From CAYMQB01 sp964392665 (GTDB taxonomy: Bacteria; Hydrothermota; E44-bin80): 40,058 bases of DNA. Of this stretch, positions 31,487 to 40,058 are shown piece after piece. The DNA lies in contig CAYMQB010000024.1 in assembly GCA_964392665.1 (NCBI GenBank), positions 1-40,058 of the forward strand, in the 5' to 3' direction. The notes beneath the pieces are model-generated. The model was not told where the DNA came from and ran no database searches. It worked only from the letters and a program-made list of their open reading frames with translations. Positions within the stretch are counted from its first letter, which is position 1. Each line of letters opens with the position of its first letter. The translations under genes and the position numbers were made by a program.

Positions 31487-32497
31487 ATGAAGCAAAGAAC
31501 AAATAATAGAAATCTCATTAATTCTCTTGGATTCTCTGTAATACTTCTGCTGCTTATCCCACAATCACTTCTTCCACTTGCCAAATATGCTGAGGAATTT
31601 CTGAATCTTGGTCTTGGAGCCAGGTCATATGGTATGGGTGGTGCTTTCACCTCACTGGCTAATGATGCCACATCTTTCTACTGGAATCCAGCCGGAGCTG
31701 CACAAATAGAGAAGAAAACTGCATTCTTTATGCATTCTATACATTATGAAAACCTTATGACTTATGATGGCTTAACATTCACATTACCAGGTATATCCAA
31801 GGATAAATCACTATCCTTAGGAATTCTTTTTCTTAACATCCCGGATATTTGGGATACGAGAAACGCATGGGAAGATACAAACAATGATAGCATTCCCGAT
31901 GAAGATGAAATCGATTACAGCAAACTAACCATGTTCAATGACAATGAGTTTGCGTTTTACCTGAATGCTGCAGTAAGGAAAAATGAAAATCTATTTCTCG
32001 GATTTAATGTTAAGTTCTTAAGAAAGTCTTTTGCAGAATATAGTGCAAATGGATTGGGAATCGATTTCGGTGTCGTTTACATCCCTGCTCAGAGAATAAG
32101 ACTCGGTGTAAATTTCAAAGATGTGACAGGCTCCTTTCTACTCTGGAATACAGGACAAAAGGAATACATTTATCCGAAGATGAGAACCGGAGTTACCGTT
32201 ATTGCAAACTTTTTCTTCATTACCCAATCCCGGGTCAATTTCTCAGTGGATACAGAATTAAGAGCTGACCATAGACTGGCAACATCTCAACTTTCTTATA
32301 AGAGTATCAATGCAGACATATTCTGGGGAATGGAATACTGGTTCAAAAATACCGTCGCACTGAGAATAGGTTCCGAGTGGAAATCATTATCCTCTGGATT
32401 GGGGATTTCTTATAAGGGTATAGATATCGATTATGCGATTTTGACAAACGAGCAACTGGATAATTCTCAGCGACTTTCCGGCTCTATTACATTCTAA
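31487..32497 (+). CDS. PorV/PorQ-family outer-membrane barrel
   Basis: 336 aa. Signal peptide (NSLGFSVILLLLIPQSLLPLA region), then the family opening EEFLNLGLGARSYGMGGAFTSLANDATSFYWNPAGAA, given here in parts: LGLGARSYGMGGAFTSLAND and SFYWNPAG. The remainder alternates polar/nonpolar as a beta barrel and ends in SITF, an aromatic-terminated strand. In Bacteroidota PorV/PorQ shuttles type IX secretion substrates; in other phyla paralogues without T9SS are common. No T9SS genes are in the window. Third gene of the operon. Confidence 0.85.
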   Translation: MKQRTNNRNLINSLGFSVILLLLIPQSLLPLAKYAEEFLNLGLGARSYGMGGAFTSLANDATSFYWNPAGAAQIEKKTAFFMHSIHYENLMTYDGLTFTLPGISKDKSLSLGILFLNIPDIWDTRNAWEDTNNDSIPDEDEIDYSKLTMFNDNEFAFYLNAAVRKNENLFLGFNVKFLRKSFAEYSANGLGIDFGVVYIPAQRIRLGVNFKDVTGSFLLWNTGQKEYIYPKMRTGVTVIANFFFITQSRVNFSVDTELRADHRLATSQLSYKSINADIFWGMEYWFKNTVALRIGSEWKSLSSGLGISYKGIDIDYAILTNEQLDNSQRLSGSITF

Positions 32498-32645
32498 TTC
32501 GTCTCTATTATTTCAGTGATAATCGCAGGCTTTACCCCCTGTAATAGAAAAATGTTTTTACATAATGGTATTACACAGGGTTAACCTGAAAGGGAGACCG
32601 ATGTCGCTCTGAGCGAAAATCCTACCAAAATGGTATAAATATCCC
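32498..32645. other. Spacer with an imperfect hairpin and a palindrome at a possible -10
   Basis: CCCTGTAATA (~32540) and TATTACACAGGG (~32570) form a bulged stem. TACCA aaa TGGTA (32623-32635) overlaps TATAAA at 32634-32639, which is 6 nt before the ATG of the next gene. No good -35 is seen. Confidence 0.35.
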
Positions 32646-34136
32646 ATGAGAAAAATCATAAGTTGTATAGTTTTATTCTTCCTTTTTAATGCCCTTTCCC
32701 TTCATTCTAAGATCATCGTTTTCTATGCACCGGACTGTGCAGATTGCTACAGAATACTTACGGACTCTTTTTTCGAGTCTCTCGATTCCAGTATGGTTTG
32801 CTTCTGCAATATTGATAATATTGACAACTATGAACTGCTTTTGACCGCAGAGAAGATGTATAACAGAAGAAGCAGCAGTTTCCCCGTTATCTTGACAGGC
32901 AAAGAGCTTTTTTATGGTGATGAAATAATTCCAAGTTTATCCGCTATAAGAAATGCAGCAAACGAATCACCCCTCCCTGATTCAATACTTAGAAGAGGAG
33001 CGAGCGAAAAAAAGCCTCACTGGGAAGAAGTAACCATTAATGAAGTATTGATGAATGAAGGGACGAAAAAAGTATATCTTGCCTTCTTTACAAAACCTGG
33101 CTGTATCGATTGTGACCGGACTGCCAAGATAGTGCACTATCTCAAACAGAAATATCCTTTTATGCAAACAAGAACATACACAACAATGAATAGAAATCAT
33201 CAGCGCATACAGGAGGCAATGTCTATAGCTTTCGATGTGCCAGAAAATAAACGCCTGATTACACCCACGTTATTTTCCTGTGACACTTTCCTCATAGAAA
33301 ATGAAATAACAGAGGCGAACTTGGAGTTACTCATAACGGGGGGCAAGGATAAAAATAGCGTTCCACCGTGGGAAGTTGCTAGCGAATACCAGGGAAAAGT
33401 TAACTCAACAATCGTTAAGAGATTCAAGAAATTTGGTCCTCTCGTTGTATTCCTTGCAGGACTGGTAGATGGAGTAAATCCCTGTGCCTTTGCTACGATT
33501 GTTTTCTTCCTCTCGTTTATGGCTATTGTCGGCAGAACAAAACGAGAAATTATGGTTACAGGTATTACCTTTATCTCCGTCCTTTTTGTTGTCTATTGCC
33601 TCATTGGTATCTCCCTTCACAAAATACTAAGAATAAAATGTTTCGTTTCACTGGGACATTTCCTCTACTACATTGTCGCTGCCATTTCATTCGTCCTTGC
33701 TGCTTTTAGTATGACGGATGCAGTGATGCTTGCAAAAGGAAAATCGGAAAAATCAATTCTGAAACTTCCAAAGGCTATAAAGAGAAAAATCGAGAAAACC
33801 ATTATTAAGCAATCGAAATTGAGAAGTTACATAATAACTGCCTTGATTTCTGCTGTTGTTATATCATTTCTTGAATTTTCCTGTACAGGACAGATTTACA
33901 TACCCACCATTCTCTTCGTATCGGGAATAGCTTCTCTGAGATTCAAGGCTCTGTGGTTTCTCGTTTTTTATAACCTTGCTTTTATCCTTCCCATATTCCT
34001 GCTCTTCTTGTTCTTCATAATTGGATTGTCAAGTGAAAAACTCTACGCATTTATGCGAAGAAGAGCATTCCTCTTAAAAATCGCAACTGCGGTCATTTTT
34101 CTTATCCTCGCTATCTCCCTCATTCTTATAAGATGA
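32646..34136 (+). CDS. Double-thioredoxin / CcdA fusion, thiol:disulfide transporter
   Basis: 496 aa. Signal peptide or first helix (ISCIVLFFLFNALSLHS), then two thioredoxin-like domains: APDCADCYR (C31/C34) and KPGCIDCDRT (C153/C156). After ~residue 265 there are six hydrophobic segments of a CcdA/DsbD beta domain with the paired cysteines C280 (GVNPCAFATIVF) and C413 (LEFSCTGQ). CcdA moves reductant across the inner membrane; the two outward thioredoxin domains would be its acceptors. DsbD has N-domain, membrane domain, then Trx; this order is different. No ribosome site is apparent. Confidence 0.85.
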   Translation: MRKIISCIVLFFLFNALSLHSKIIVFYAPDCADCYRILTDSFFESLDSSMVCFCNIDNIDNYELLLTAEKMYNRRSSSFPVILTGKELFYGDEIIPSLSAIRNAANESPLPDSILRRGASEKKPHWEEVTINEVLMNEGTKKVYLAFFTKPGCIDCDRTAKIVHYLKQKYPFMQTRTYTTMNRNHQRIQEAMSIAFDVPENKRLITPTLFSCDTFLIENEITEANLELLITGGKDKNSVPPWEVASEYQGKVNSTIVKRFKKFGPLVVFLAGLVDGVNPCAFATIVFFLSFMAIVGRTKREIMVTGITFISVLFVVYCLIGISLHKILRIKCFVSLGHFLYYIVAAISFVLAAFSMTDAVMLAKGKSEKSILKLPKAIKRKIEKTIIKQSKLRSYIITALISAVVISFLEFSCTGQIYIPTILFVSGIASLRFKALWFLVFYNLAFILPIFLLFLFFIIGLSSEKLYAFMRRRAFLLKIATAVIFLILAISLILIR

Positions 34137-34220
34137 AAGGAAGAAAGATATTTAAAATCCTGCGCTAAGTAACTATTTATATAGTATCTTGAAGCCTGAA
34201 CCCATTTTTAGCATACAATA

Positions 34221-36176
34221 TTACTCGTATCTAAGAGCATCGATGGGATTTAGCTTTGCTGCTTTGCGTGCCGGATAAAATCCAAAGAATAGTCCTATGG
34301 CAACCGCAAATGAGAAGGAGAGTAATACTGATTCCATTGTGATCACTGTTGGCCAATCTCCAAACTGACTTATAACCTTGCCAATCAATATGCCTATGAT
34401 AATACCAATCATACCTCCACTGAGTGACATAATAATTGCCTCGATAAGGAATTGACTTAGGATGTTCCGCTCTTTAGCACCGATCGCTTTGCGAATGCCT
34501 ATCTCCCGTGTACGCTCCGTAACCGAAACAAACATTATATTCATAATACCAATACCGCCGACAATAAGACTAACGATGGCAATACCGCCCAGGAGTAAGG
34601 TGAATGTTTGACTCGTTTCCTGTATCATAGAAAGAATTTCCGTTTGAGATCGAACATTGAAATCGTTTTCATCACCCTCTCTGATTCTGTGCCGTTTGCG
34701 GAGAAGACTCGTGATTTCTGAAGTAGTTTTTTCCATTTCATCTTCGGATTTTACCTCGACGTTTATTTGTGATACATAATTCACTCCGAATAATCGTTTC
34801 TGCGCTGTCTTCAGTGGAACAAGGATAACATCATCCTCATCCCGCCATCCACTGCTTCCCTTTTCGCTCATTATTCCGATGACCTGGAAGCTTGCGCGTC
34901 TAATCTTTATATATTCTCCTATTGGCTCTGCGCCTTCAAAAAGATTTTCGGCTACCGTTTTGCCCAAAACCGCAACTTTGCGGATATATTTATTATCATC
35001 ATCTGTGAAAAAAACACCTCTCTCTACAGGAAAATTCGTCACTTCCGGGAAACTTGGTGTTACGCCTTTTACAGATGTATTGGTGTTTCTATTCCCGTAC
35101 ACAATCTGGCTGTGTTTTGAAAACGATGCATCAATCTTGTTAACAGATTCAGAGTGCTCCGCAATAGCCTGGGCGTCCTCTAAGGTGAGTGAAGTGATAC
35201 CTACACCCGGTCTTGGCGGACCTCTTTGTGCGGAACCAGGATAGACCATCAGAAGATTCGTACCCATTTCACTTATCCTTTCGGTGATCTGTAGACCTGC
35301 CCCCTGGCCCATGCTTATCATTGCTATCACACAGGCTACCCCGACAATGATTCCGAGCATCGTAAGAAAGCTCCGAAGCCTGTTTGAAAAGATAGCAGTC
35401 GAAGCCATACTGAGGCTTTCCTTTAATTCGCCAAGTGAAAATCCCGCTCTCTTCTTCTGTTCTTGGGTTTCGGACTGGTGCGATGTTTCATCAACTGCAG
35501 AATCTTTTGTGTATCTGTCCTCCACTACTCTGCCGTCCTTGAGCTTTATGATTCTTCTTGCATGAGAAGCAATGTCCTGGTCATGTGTTACAACAATGAG
35601 TGTAATACCCTTTTTATTGAGACCGGTAAGGATTGAGATTATCTCTTCGCCTGATTTTGAATCGAGATTACCCGTTGGTTCATCTGCAAGAATAATGGCA
35701 GGATTATTTACCAATGCTCTAGCGATTGCAACTCGCTGTCGTTGCCCTCCGGACAACTCTCGCGGTCTATGGGATGCCCTATCTTCGAGATCGACAGCAA
35801 GAATTGCCTGCATTGCCAATTCTCTTCTGTTCTTCTGTCTGCAAGCATAGATAAGGGGAAGCTCCACATTGCTGAGTGCCGATAAGCGAGGGAGCAAGTT
35901 GAAGGTTTGAAAGACAAATCCCAATTTTTCATTTCGAATATCAGCGAGTTCAGAATCGGAGAATTCGCTCACCTCTACGCCATCGAGGAAATACTGACCT
36001 CCAGTAGGAACGTCAAGACACCCCAGAATGTTCATGAGAGTTGACTTACCAGAACCTGATGGTCCCATAATGGCAACAAACTCACCGTCCATAATTTTTA
36101 ATGAAACATCCTTCAAAGCAGGCACATCTACTTTGCCCATCAGGTAGATTTTGCTAAGATTCTTAATTTCGATCAT
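34221..36176 (-). CDS. macB: MacB-type ABC transporter (ATPase plus permease)
   Basis: 651 aa. ATPase first: GPSGSGKSTLMNILG (Walker A), LSGGQRQRVAIARAL (signature), ILADEPTGNLDS (Walker B), VVTHD. After a charged linker (~230-265) comes the permease: one membrane helix (AFLTMLGIIVGVACV region), a large periplasmic domain, and three C-terminal helices ending GFYPARKAAKLNPIDALRYE. Complete MacB topology (4 helices). It powers a TolC-coupled pump for macrolides, peptides or lipoproteins. 4-nt overlap with macA. Confidence 0.94.
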   Translation of the reverse strand: MIEIKNLSKIYLMGKVDVPALKDVSLKIMDGEFVAIMGPSGSGKSTLMNILGCLDVPTGGQYFLDGVEVSEFSDSELADIRNEKLGFVFQTFNLLPRLSALSNVELPLIYACRQKNRRELAMQAILAVDLEDRASHRPRELSGGQRQRVAIARALVNNPAIILADEPTGNLDSKSGEEIISILTGLNKKGITLIVVTHDQDIASHARRIIKLKDGRVVEDRYTKDSAVDETSHQSETQEQKKRAGFSLGELKESLSMASTAIFSNRLRSFLTMLGIIVGVACVIAMISMGQGAGLQITERISEMGTNLLMVYPGSAQRGPPRPGVGITSLTLEDAQAIAEHSESVNKIDASFSKHSQIVYGNRNTNTSVKGVTPSFPEVTNFPVERGVFFTDDDNKYIRKVAVLGKTVAENLFEGAEPIGEYIKIRRASFQVIGIMSEKGSSGWRDEDDVILVPLKTAQKRLFGVNYVSQINVEVKSEDEMEKTTSEITSLLRKRHRIREGDENDFNVRSQTEILSMIQETSQTFTLLLGGIAIVSLIVGGIGIMNIMFVSVTERTREIGIRKAIGAKERNILSQFLIEAIIMSLSGGMIGIIIGILIGKVISQFGDWPTVITMESVLLSFSFAVAIGLFFGFYPARKAAKLNPIDALRYE

Positions 36177-37171
36177 CGAGGTCTCCTCATCATGGGCATT
36201 GGGTTTCTTCTTTCCCCGCTCTGATTCAGGATATCCTTATCCTGGCTATTCGAAATGGATAGAATCTCGTCCCCCTCTTGCAAACCATGAATTATTTCAA
36301 TCACTTTTCCGTCAGTAATCCCGGTCTGAATCTCTTTTGGTTTAGGTTCATCATCCATCATAAAGACGAGTTTTTTTTCACCTGCTTCACTAAGGGCACT
36401 GCGGGGGATGAGAAGAACATTTTCTTTCTTATCTACAAGGAATTCAACATTGGCTGTCATTCCCGATGACCAATAGGAGGGCACACTGTGAGTCTCGACC
36501 ATAACATCGTAAAAAACCACATCAGATATTATTTTCCCTTCGCGAGAAATTTTTGCTACACGTGCTTCAATCCGCTCATCTGGGAATGCATCAAGCACAA
36601 TCCAGGCACCTTGCCGCACCTTTATTCTGCCAATGTCCGCCTCATCCACCTCGACACTGGCGACAAGTCTGTCTGCGATAACAAAGAGGACGCTTGCCGT
36701 AGAAACATTTTGACCGGGTTGACAGGAACGATTTATAACTTCACCCGATATTGAATTGCTAAGCGGTACTGGTTTATATGCTTTCTGTGCGATCTCGTAC
36801 GTAATGTTTGCTTCTCTCATTGTTTCTTTGTTTGCGCTCTTTTGTGCTGTTTCCAATTCGGCTCGTGCAGCATCAAGAACCGCTATTCTATCTTCACTGG
36901 AAATCCAGGCTAGAATATCGCCCTTTTTCACAAGCTCTCCTTCATCTACCTCCACGCGGTCAATTCTCCCACTGACCGGTGAACTAACCTCCACTCTGGT
37001 ATATGGTTCAATGGTACCTGTCGAGAGGACTTTAACCTCTATGTCACCACGCTCAACGGTAAATTTTGTAAAGTGCGTTTGATCCGACGAATTGGAACTC
37101 CTCTTCCAAAGGAAGAAGATTGTTATGCCAATTATGACTATTCCTGCTATGAGCCACAGTTTTTTCATCAT
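36173..37171 (-). CDS. macA: MacA-like periplasmic adaptor with a short hairpin
   Basis: 332 aa; E. coli MacA is 371. One N-terminal anchor helix (LWLIAGIVIIGITIFFLW). Lipoyl halves at ~58-91 and ~135-170, beta-barrel and membrane-proximal domains after. The alpha-hairpin between the lipoyl halves covers only about 96-134, roughly half the usual length, so its contact with TolC may differ. Start: ATG 37171 or 37168, both after AGGAGG; it overlaps the tolC stop. Confidence 0.9.
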   Translation of the reverse strand: MMKKLWLIAGIVIIGITIFFLWKRSSNSSDQTHFTKFTVERGDIEVKVLSTGTIEPYTRVEVSSPVSGRIDRVEVDEGELVKKGDILAWISSEDRIAVLDAARAELETAQKSANKETMREANITYEIAQKAYKPVPLSNSISGEVINRSCQPGQNVSTASVLFVIADRLVASVEVDEADIGRIKVRQGAWIVLDAFPDERIEARVAKISREGKIISDVVFYDVMVETHSVPSYWSSGMTANVEFLVDKKENVLLIPRSALSEAGEKKLVFMMDDEPKPKEIQTGITDGKVIEIIHGLQEGDEILSISNSQDKDILNQSGERRNPMPMMRRPR

Positions 37172-38418
37172 ATCCTCCTGCCTCCCGCTTTTTCGGTCGC
37201 TGCAATAGCCATTCGAAGATTGTAAAGAGCGCTGACATAATTATATTCCGCATTTGTAAGCGCATCCTCTTTTTGCTGTAGAAAAAAATAGGAAGTCAGC
37301 CCTTGCTCATACTGCAATGCCGTTAGTTGATACATCTCCTGAACTGCCTCCAATGTTTTTTTCACAACCTCGACATTTTTCCGGGCTAATTTCCAGTCGA
37401 CCCACGCCCGTTCGACCTCCTCCTCTATTTGCTGCTCTGTACTCTGGATTTTAGTATCCTGCTCTTTGAGTGCGAGTTTTGCATCAGTGACTTTGGCTTT
37501 TGTCGAAAACCCATCGAAGATAGGCATTGAAATGCCAACACCTACGCTCCAATTACTCTCTTGCTCCAGGAACTCGTTTCCTCTTATACCATATGATGAG
37601 GAAAGGCTCAGTGAGGGCAGATAGTTGCTCTTTGCTTGTGTGATTTGGGCTTCCATAACACTTTTGTTGAACAGCTGCAAACGAATTTCGGGTTTCTCAC
37701 TTTTTGCATATTCGATTATTTCCTCAAGAGGTGGGAGTTCAATATCTCTTTCTTCATACATCAAGGTTAATTCTTGCTTCTTTGGTCTGTTAACCAGCAA
37801 ATTCAGCGTAACTTTTGAAAGAGAAAGTCCTTCTTCTGCCCTCATTTGGTCGTATTCTGCTCGAAATAGATTTGCCTCTGCTTCCTTCACTGCAGGAAAG
37901 CTTTCTCTTCCCACGTTATACCTAAGTTTAATAATGGCAAGTGCTTGTTTTCTTCTTCCGAGTATATTTTTTATGAGTGAAGCCTGTTCTTGTTGCTGGA
38001 GAATTTGAAAAAAAGCCTTTTTTACATCATAAACAACATTGTTCTCAGCAATGCTGTAGCTCTCTTCAACTGCATCAACCTTGGCTCGAGCGATTCTGAT
38101 TCCTGCACGGGTACCTCCCTTAAATAGTTGATACCTTGCCTCAATGCCGCTCGAATAATTTCCTCTTCCAGTCTGACCATCACCATAACTGTAATTGCTG
38201 GAGATACTGATATCAGGATAGTATGCGGAATAAGCATCCATTATGCTTGTTTCCGCTCTTTCTATGGATGTTTTTGCCTGGATAATATCAAGGTTGTTCT
38301 TTTTCGCAAGGAAAATGCAATCCTCTAAGGAGAGTATTTCGGAGGCAGAGCGTATGGGAACTGCAGCTGTGATGATAAAAAGAACCATACAACCGCGTTT
38401 TAGTATTCTCTGTTTCAT
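37168..38418 (-). CDS. tolC: TolC-family outer membrane efflux protein
   Basis: 416 aa. Signal peptide (LKRGCMVLFIITAAVPIRSA region), then two tandem OEP repeats of long helices with short beta strands: ISLSNYSY-like ISSNYSYGDGQTGRGNYSSG in the first, SLSLSSSYGIRGNEFLEQE and IFDGFSTKAKVTDAKLALKEQ in the second. It forms the trimeric outer-membrane duct. First gene of tolC-macA-macB. The upstream gap has no well-formed promoter on this strand. Confidence 0.92.
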   Translation of the reverse strand: MKQRILKRGCMVLFIITAAVPIRSASEILSLEDCIFLAKKNNLDIIQAKTSIERAETSIMDAYSAYYPDISISSNYSYGDGQTGRGNYSSGIEARYQLFKGGTRAGIRIARAKVDAVEESYSIAENNVVYDVKKAFFQILQQQEQASLIKNILGRRKQALAIIKLRYNVGRESFPAVKEAEANLFRAEYDQMRAEEGLSLSKVTLNLLVNRPKKQELTLMYEERDIELPPLEEIIEYAKSEKPEIRLQLFNKSVMEAQITQAKSNYLPSLSLSSSYGIRGNEFLEQESNWSVGVGISMPIFDGFSTKAKVTDAKLALKEQDTKIQSTEQQIEEEVERAWVDWKLARKNVEVVKKTLEAVQEMYQLTALQYEQGLTSYFFLQQKEDALTNAEYNYVSALYNLRMAIAATEKAGGRRI

Positions 38419-38653
38419 TCTATAATCCCTTCCACAGTGAATATGAAATGATTCATTCTTGCACGAGTGATAACAATATACATGAGGTCATCTGTTTAAG
38501 CACTAAAACCTCATTCAAATCCTTAGATGGAAAACATAGTAAAAGGTTTAACAATATTTTTTCTGTAACTGCAACACCATTACAAAAGAAAATTACGAGC
38601 ACTCCGCTCACTCTTTACAATATCAGACTGTTTGCTGATGTTTGCTTGTTTGC

Positions 38654-38666
38654 TGTCAAGTTGACA
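38654..38666. promoter_or_regulatory. Palindrome, possible operator or divergent -35
   Basis: TGTCAA G TTGACA presents TTGACA on both strands. On + a TTTAAA follows at 17 nt. It could be a repressor site for the efflux operon. Confidence 0.3.
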
Positions 38667-38831
38667 CTTTGACACTTTCATTTTTTAAAAGACAACCGAA
38701 CGTCTGCCCCCTCGATGAAAAATCTTTACTTCCTCTTAAGATTAGGACATACTATATAGGATGTTAATATACTATGATTTTTTGAAATTGCAATAGAAAA
38801 ATAACATACTGGAAAGTCTCCAATTTTTCCC

Positions 38832-38860
38832 TTGACATCTCTCTATATCATTCATATAAT
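38832..38860 (+). promoter_or_regulatory. Consensus promoter of comM
   Basis: TTGACA (38832-38837), 17-nt spacer, TATAAT (38855-38860): a perfect consensus. Leader ~93 nt to the ATG. Confidence 0.9.
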
Positions 38861-38959
38861 GCCGACCACTGTGCGAAGTAAATTTATCAGAACGAACGGT
38901 CATTAAAAGTAAATATAGGAGACAAATAAAATCAAAAAGTAAAAAAGAAGGGAACTTAT

Positions 38960-40058
38960 ATGATTTCCAGAGTTAGGTCTTCCGCAGTATTAGGAATAGA
39001 TGCATACATCGTTGATGTTGAAACGGATGTTTCAAGAGGAATACCAAGTTTTAGTATTGTAGGTCTTCCAAAAGGAGCAGTAAAAGAGTCACGAGAAAGA
39101 GTGGAAACTGTCGTTAAGAATATGGGTTTTTCTTTTCCACCGAGAAGGATTACAATAAATCTTGCCCCCGCAGATGTTCAAAAAGAAGGAGCAGCATTTG
39201 ATCTTCCAATTGCGGTTGGTATACTTGCAGCCACAGGTCAGATTAATCCAAGAATGCTTGAAGAAACCGCTGTTTTAGGAGAGCTTTCTCTTTTAGGAAC
39301 TTTAAGACCTGTAAAAGGTGTGCTTCCCATAACCGTTGCTATAAAGGAAAATGGTTTGAGAAGAATCATTGTTCCGGAAGAAAATGCTCCTGAGGCTGCA
39401 ATAGTTGAAAGTGTTGAAGTAATTTCTGTGAAAAATTTGAGTGAAACGGTTCGTTACTTGAATGCCGAATTACAAATAGAACCTTGCACCGTCGATATAG
39501 ATGATATCTTCAACAAAGTTTCCAACTATGCAATGGATTTTCAGGAAGTAAAAGGACAGGCGCATGGGAAAAGAGCACTCGAAGTTGCAGCAGCAGGAGG
39601 GCACAATGTCCTTATGATAGGTTCACCGGGTTCCGGTAAAACAATGCTTGCGAAAAGGCTGCCGACCATTCTGCCGAAACTCAGTATTGAGGAAGCTCTG
39701 GAGACAACGAAAATCCACAGCGTGTGTGGTCTCATGCACCCGGATATTTCGTTAATAGGCATACGGCCGTTCCGTTCACCACATCATACAATATCGGATG
39801 CTGGGCTTATTGGCGGAGGAAGACCTCCAAAACCTGGGGAGGTAAGCCTTTCACACAATGGTGTATTGTTTCTTGACGAACTTCCAGAATTTAACAGAAG
39901 GGTATTGGAAGTAATGAGACAGCCTCTTGAAGATGGACAGGTTACTATATCGCGTGCCGCAATTGCACTTACATTTCCCTGCAGATTTATGCTCATCGCT
40001 GCTATGAACCCCTGTCCCTGCGGCTGGTTTGGGGACCCCTTCCATGAATGCACCTGTA
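38960..40058 (+). CDS. comM: YifB/ComM family Mg-chelatase-like AAA ATPase (partial)
   Basis: 366 codons visible, open to the window end, so the C-terminus is missing. ATG 38960 after GAAGGGAAC. N-terminal Lon-protease-like S5-fold domain: RVRSSAVLGIDAYIVDVETD, FSIVGLPKGAVKESRERV, RITINLAPADVQKEGAAFDL and LGELSLLGTLRPVKGVLP. Then the AAA domain: QEVKGQAHGKRALEVAAAGG, GSPGSGKTML (Walker A), VLFLDELPEFNRRVLEVMRQ (Walker B) and IAAMNPCPCGWFGDP. ComM is a helicase for branch migration in natural transformation; other YifB roles are unknown. Confidence 0.92.
   Translation, partial: MISRVRSSAVLGIDAYIVDVETDVSRGIPSFSIVGLPKGAVKESRERVETVVKNMGFSFPPRRITINLAPADVQKEGAAFDLPIAVGILAATGQINPRMLEETAVLGELSLLGTLRPVKGVLPITVAIKENGLRRIIVPEENAPEAAIVESVEVISVKNLSETVRYLNAELQIEPCTVDIDDIFNKVSNYAMDFQEVKGQAHGKRALEVAAAGGHNVLMIGSPGSGKTMLAKRLPTILPKLSIEEALETTKIHSVCGLMHPDISLIGIRPFRSPHHTISDAGLIGGGRPPKPGEVSLSHNGVLFLDELPEFNRRVLEVMRQPLEDGQVTISRAAIALTFPCRFMLIAAMNPCPCGWFGDPFHECTC

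Larger units (their letters stand above)
38419..38959. other. Divergent control region between tolC and comM
   Basis: 540 nt without a gene. Contains the perfect palindrome TGTCAAGTTGACA (38654-38666) followed by a second TTTGACACTTT, AT-rich sequence, and the comM promoter. No ORF; the candidate minus promoter for tolC is weak. Confidence 0.6.

Noticed and set aside
34137..34220. Bidirectional terminator between the convergent CcdA and macB genes
   Set aside because: No stem-loop with a T-tract on either strand; intrinsic terminators are generally not apparent in this window.
38890..38910. LexA/SOS box before comM (GAACGAACGGTC)
   Set aside because: Only an imperfect half-site pair; no second site at dinB, so not supported.

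Overview
The window reads as a chromosomal stretch of a diderm, moderately AT-rich bacterium. Diderm evidence: a TolC/MacA/MacB efflux set, a PorV/PorQ-type barrel, a DUF4837 lipoprotein and a periplasmic thioredoxin/CcdA protein. PorV, DUF4837, lamin-tail and FecR proteins next to ordinary housekeeping genes suggest an FCB-type candidate phylum (WOR-3 or Cloacimonadota-like). That placement is inference from gene content, not a phylogeny.

Layout. 1-3608: one DUF6569/ARPP-1-like gene, one PTS EIIA gene and one tRNA-Val, set in unusually repeat-rich intergenic DNA that includes a perfect 47-bp tandem array at the window edge. 3609-13887 (+): a conserved information-processing cluster, thrS-infC-rpmI-rplT-pheS-pheT, then a ZapB-like coiled coil, zapA, a 6S-like RNA with its own promoter, rny, ymdB and folD. 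13997-19788 (+): xseA with a DUF4837 lipoprotein gene, then a small protein gene with dinB and a GH63/trehalase-like glycosidase. 19789-21389: mobile-looking palindromic repeats around a stand-alone Lrp/AsnC RAM-domain gene and an adenosine-specific kinase. 27161 down to 21390 (-): one tightly packed eight-gene operon, folB-folK-dNK-panC-glmU-like-lytR_C-rsfS-argS. 27399-29985 (+): an unrecognised carbohydrate-like protein coupled to a GCS2-type ligase, behind a 137-nt leader. 30084-32497 (+): lamin-tail, FecR and PorV envelope genes in one operon. 32646-34136 (+): a double-thioredoxin/CcdA fusion. 38418-34221 (-): tolC-macA-macB. 38960 onward: comM/yifB, cut by the window end.

How it works together. 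Translation and RNA genes sit with cell division (ZapA and the coiled coil) and RNA decay (RNase Y, YmdB). Promoters are easy to read: several are TTGACA-17-TATAAT-like. Two, for xseA and for folB with its eight-gene operon, place the ATG exactly at the expected +1, so leaderless mRNAs are predicted. infC appears to start at AUU, the codon through which IF3 autoregulates in enterobacteria. Several enzymes depart from family norms: PheT has no tRNA-binding insert, ArgRS has a degenerate HIGH motif, FolD lacks the usual catalytic Lys, the GlmU-like protein lacks the acetyltransferase half, MacA has a short hairpin, and the tRNA-Val has C at position 33. I found no phage, CRISPR array or transposase; the accessory signal here is the intergenic repeat families and the small unknown cassettes.
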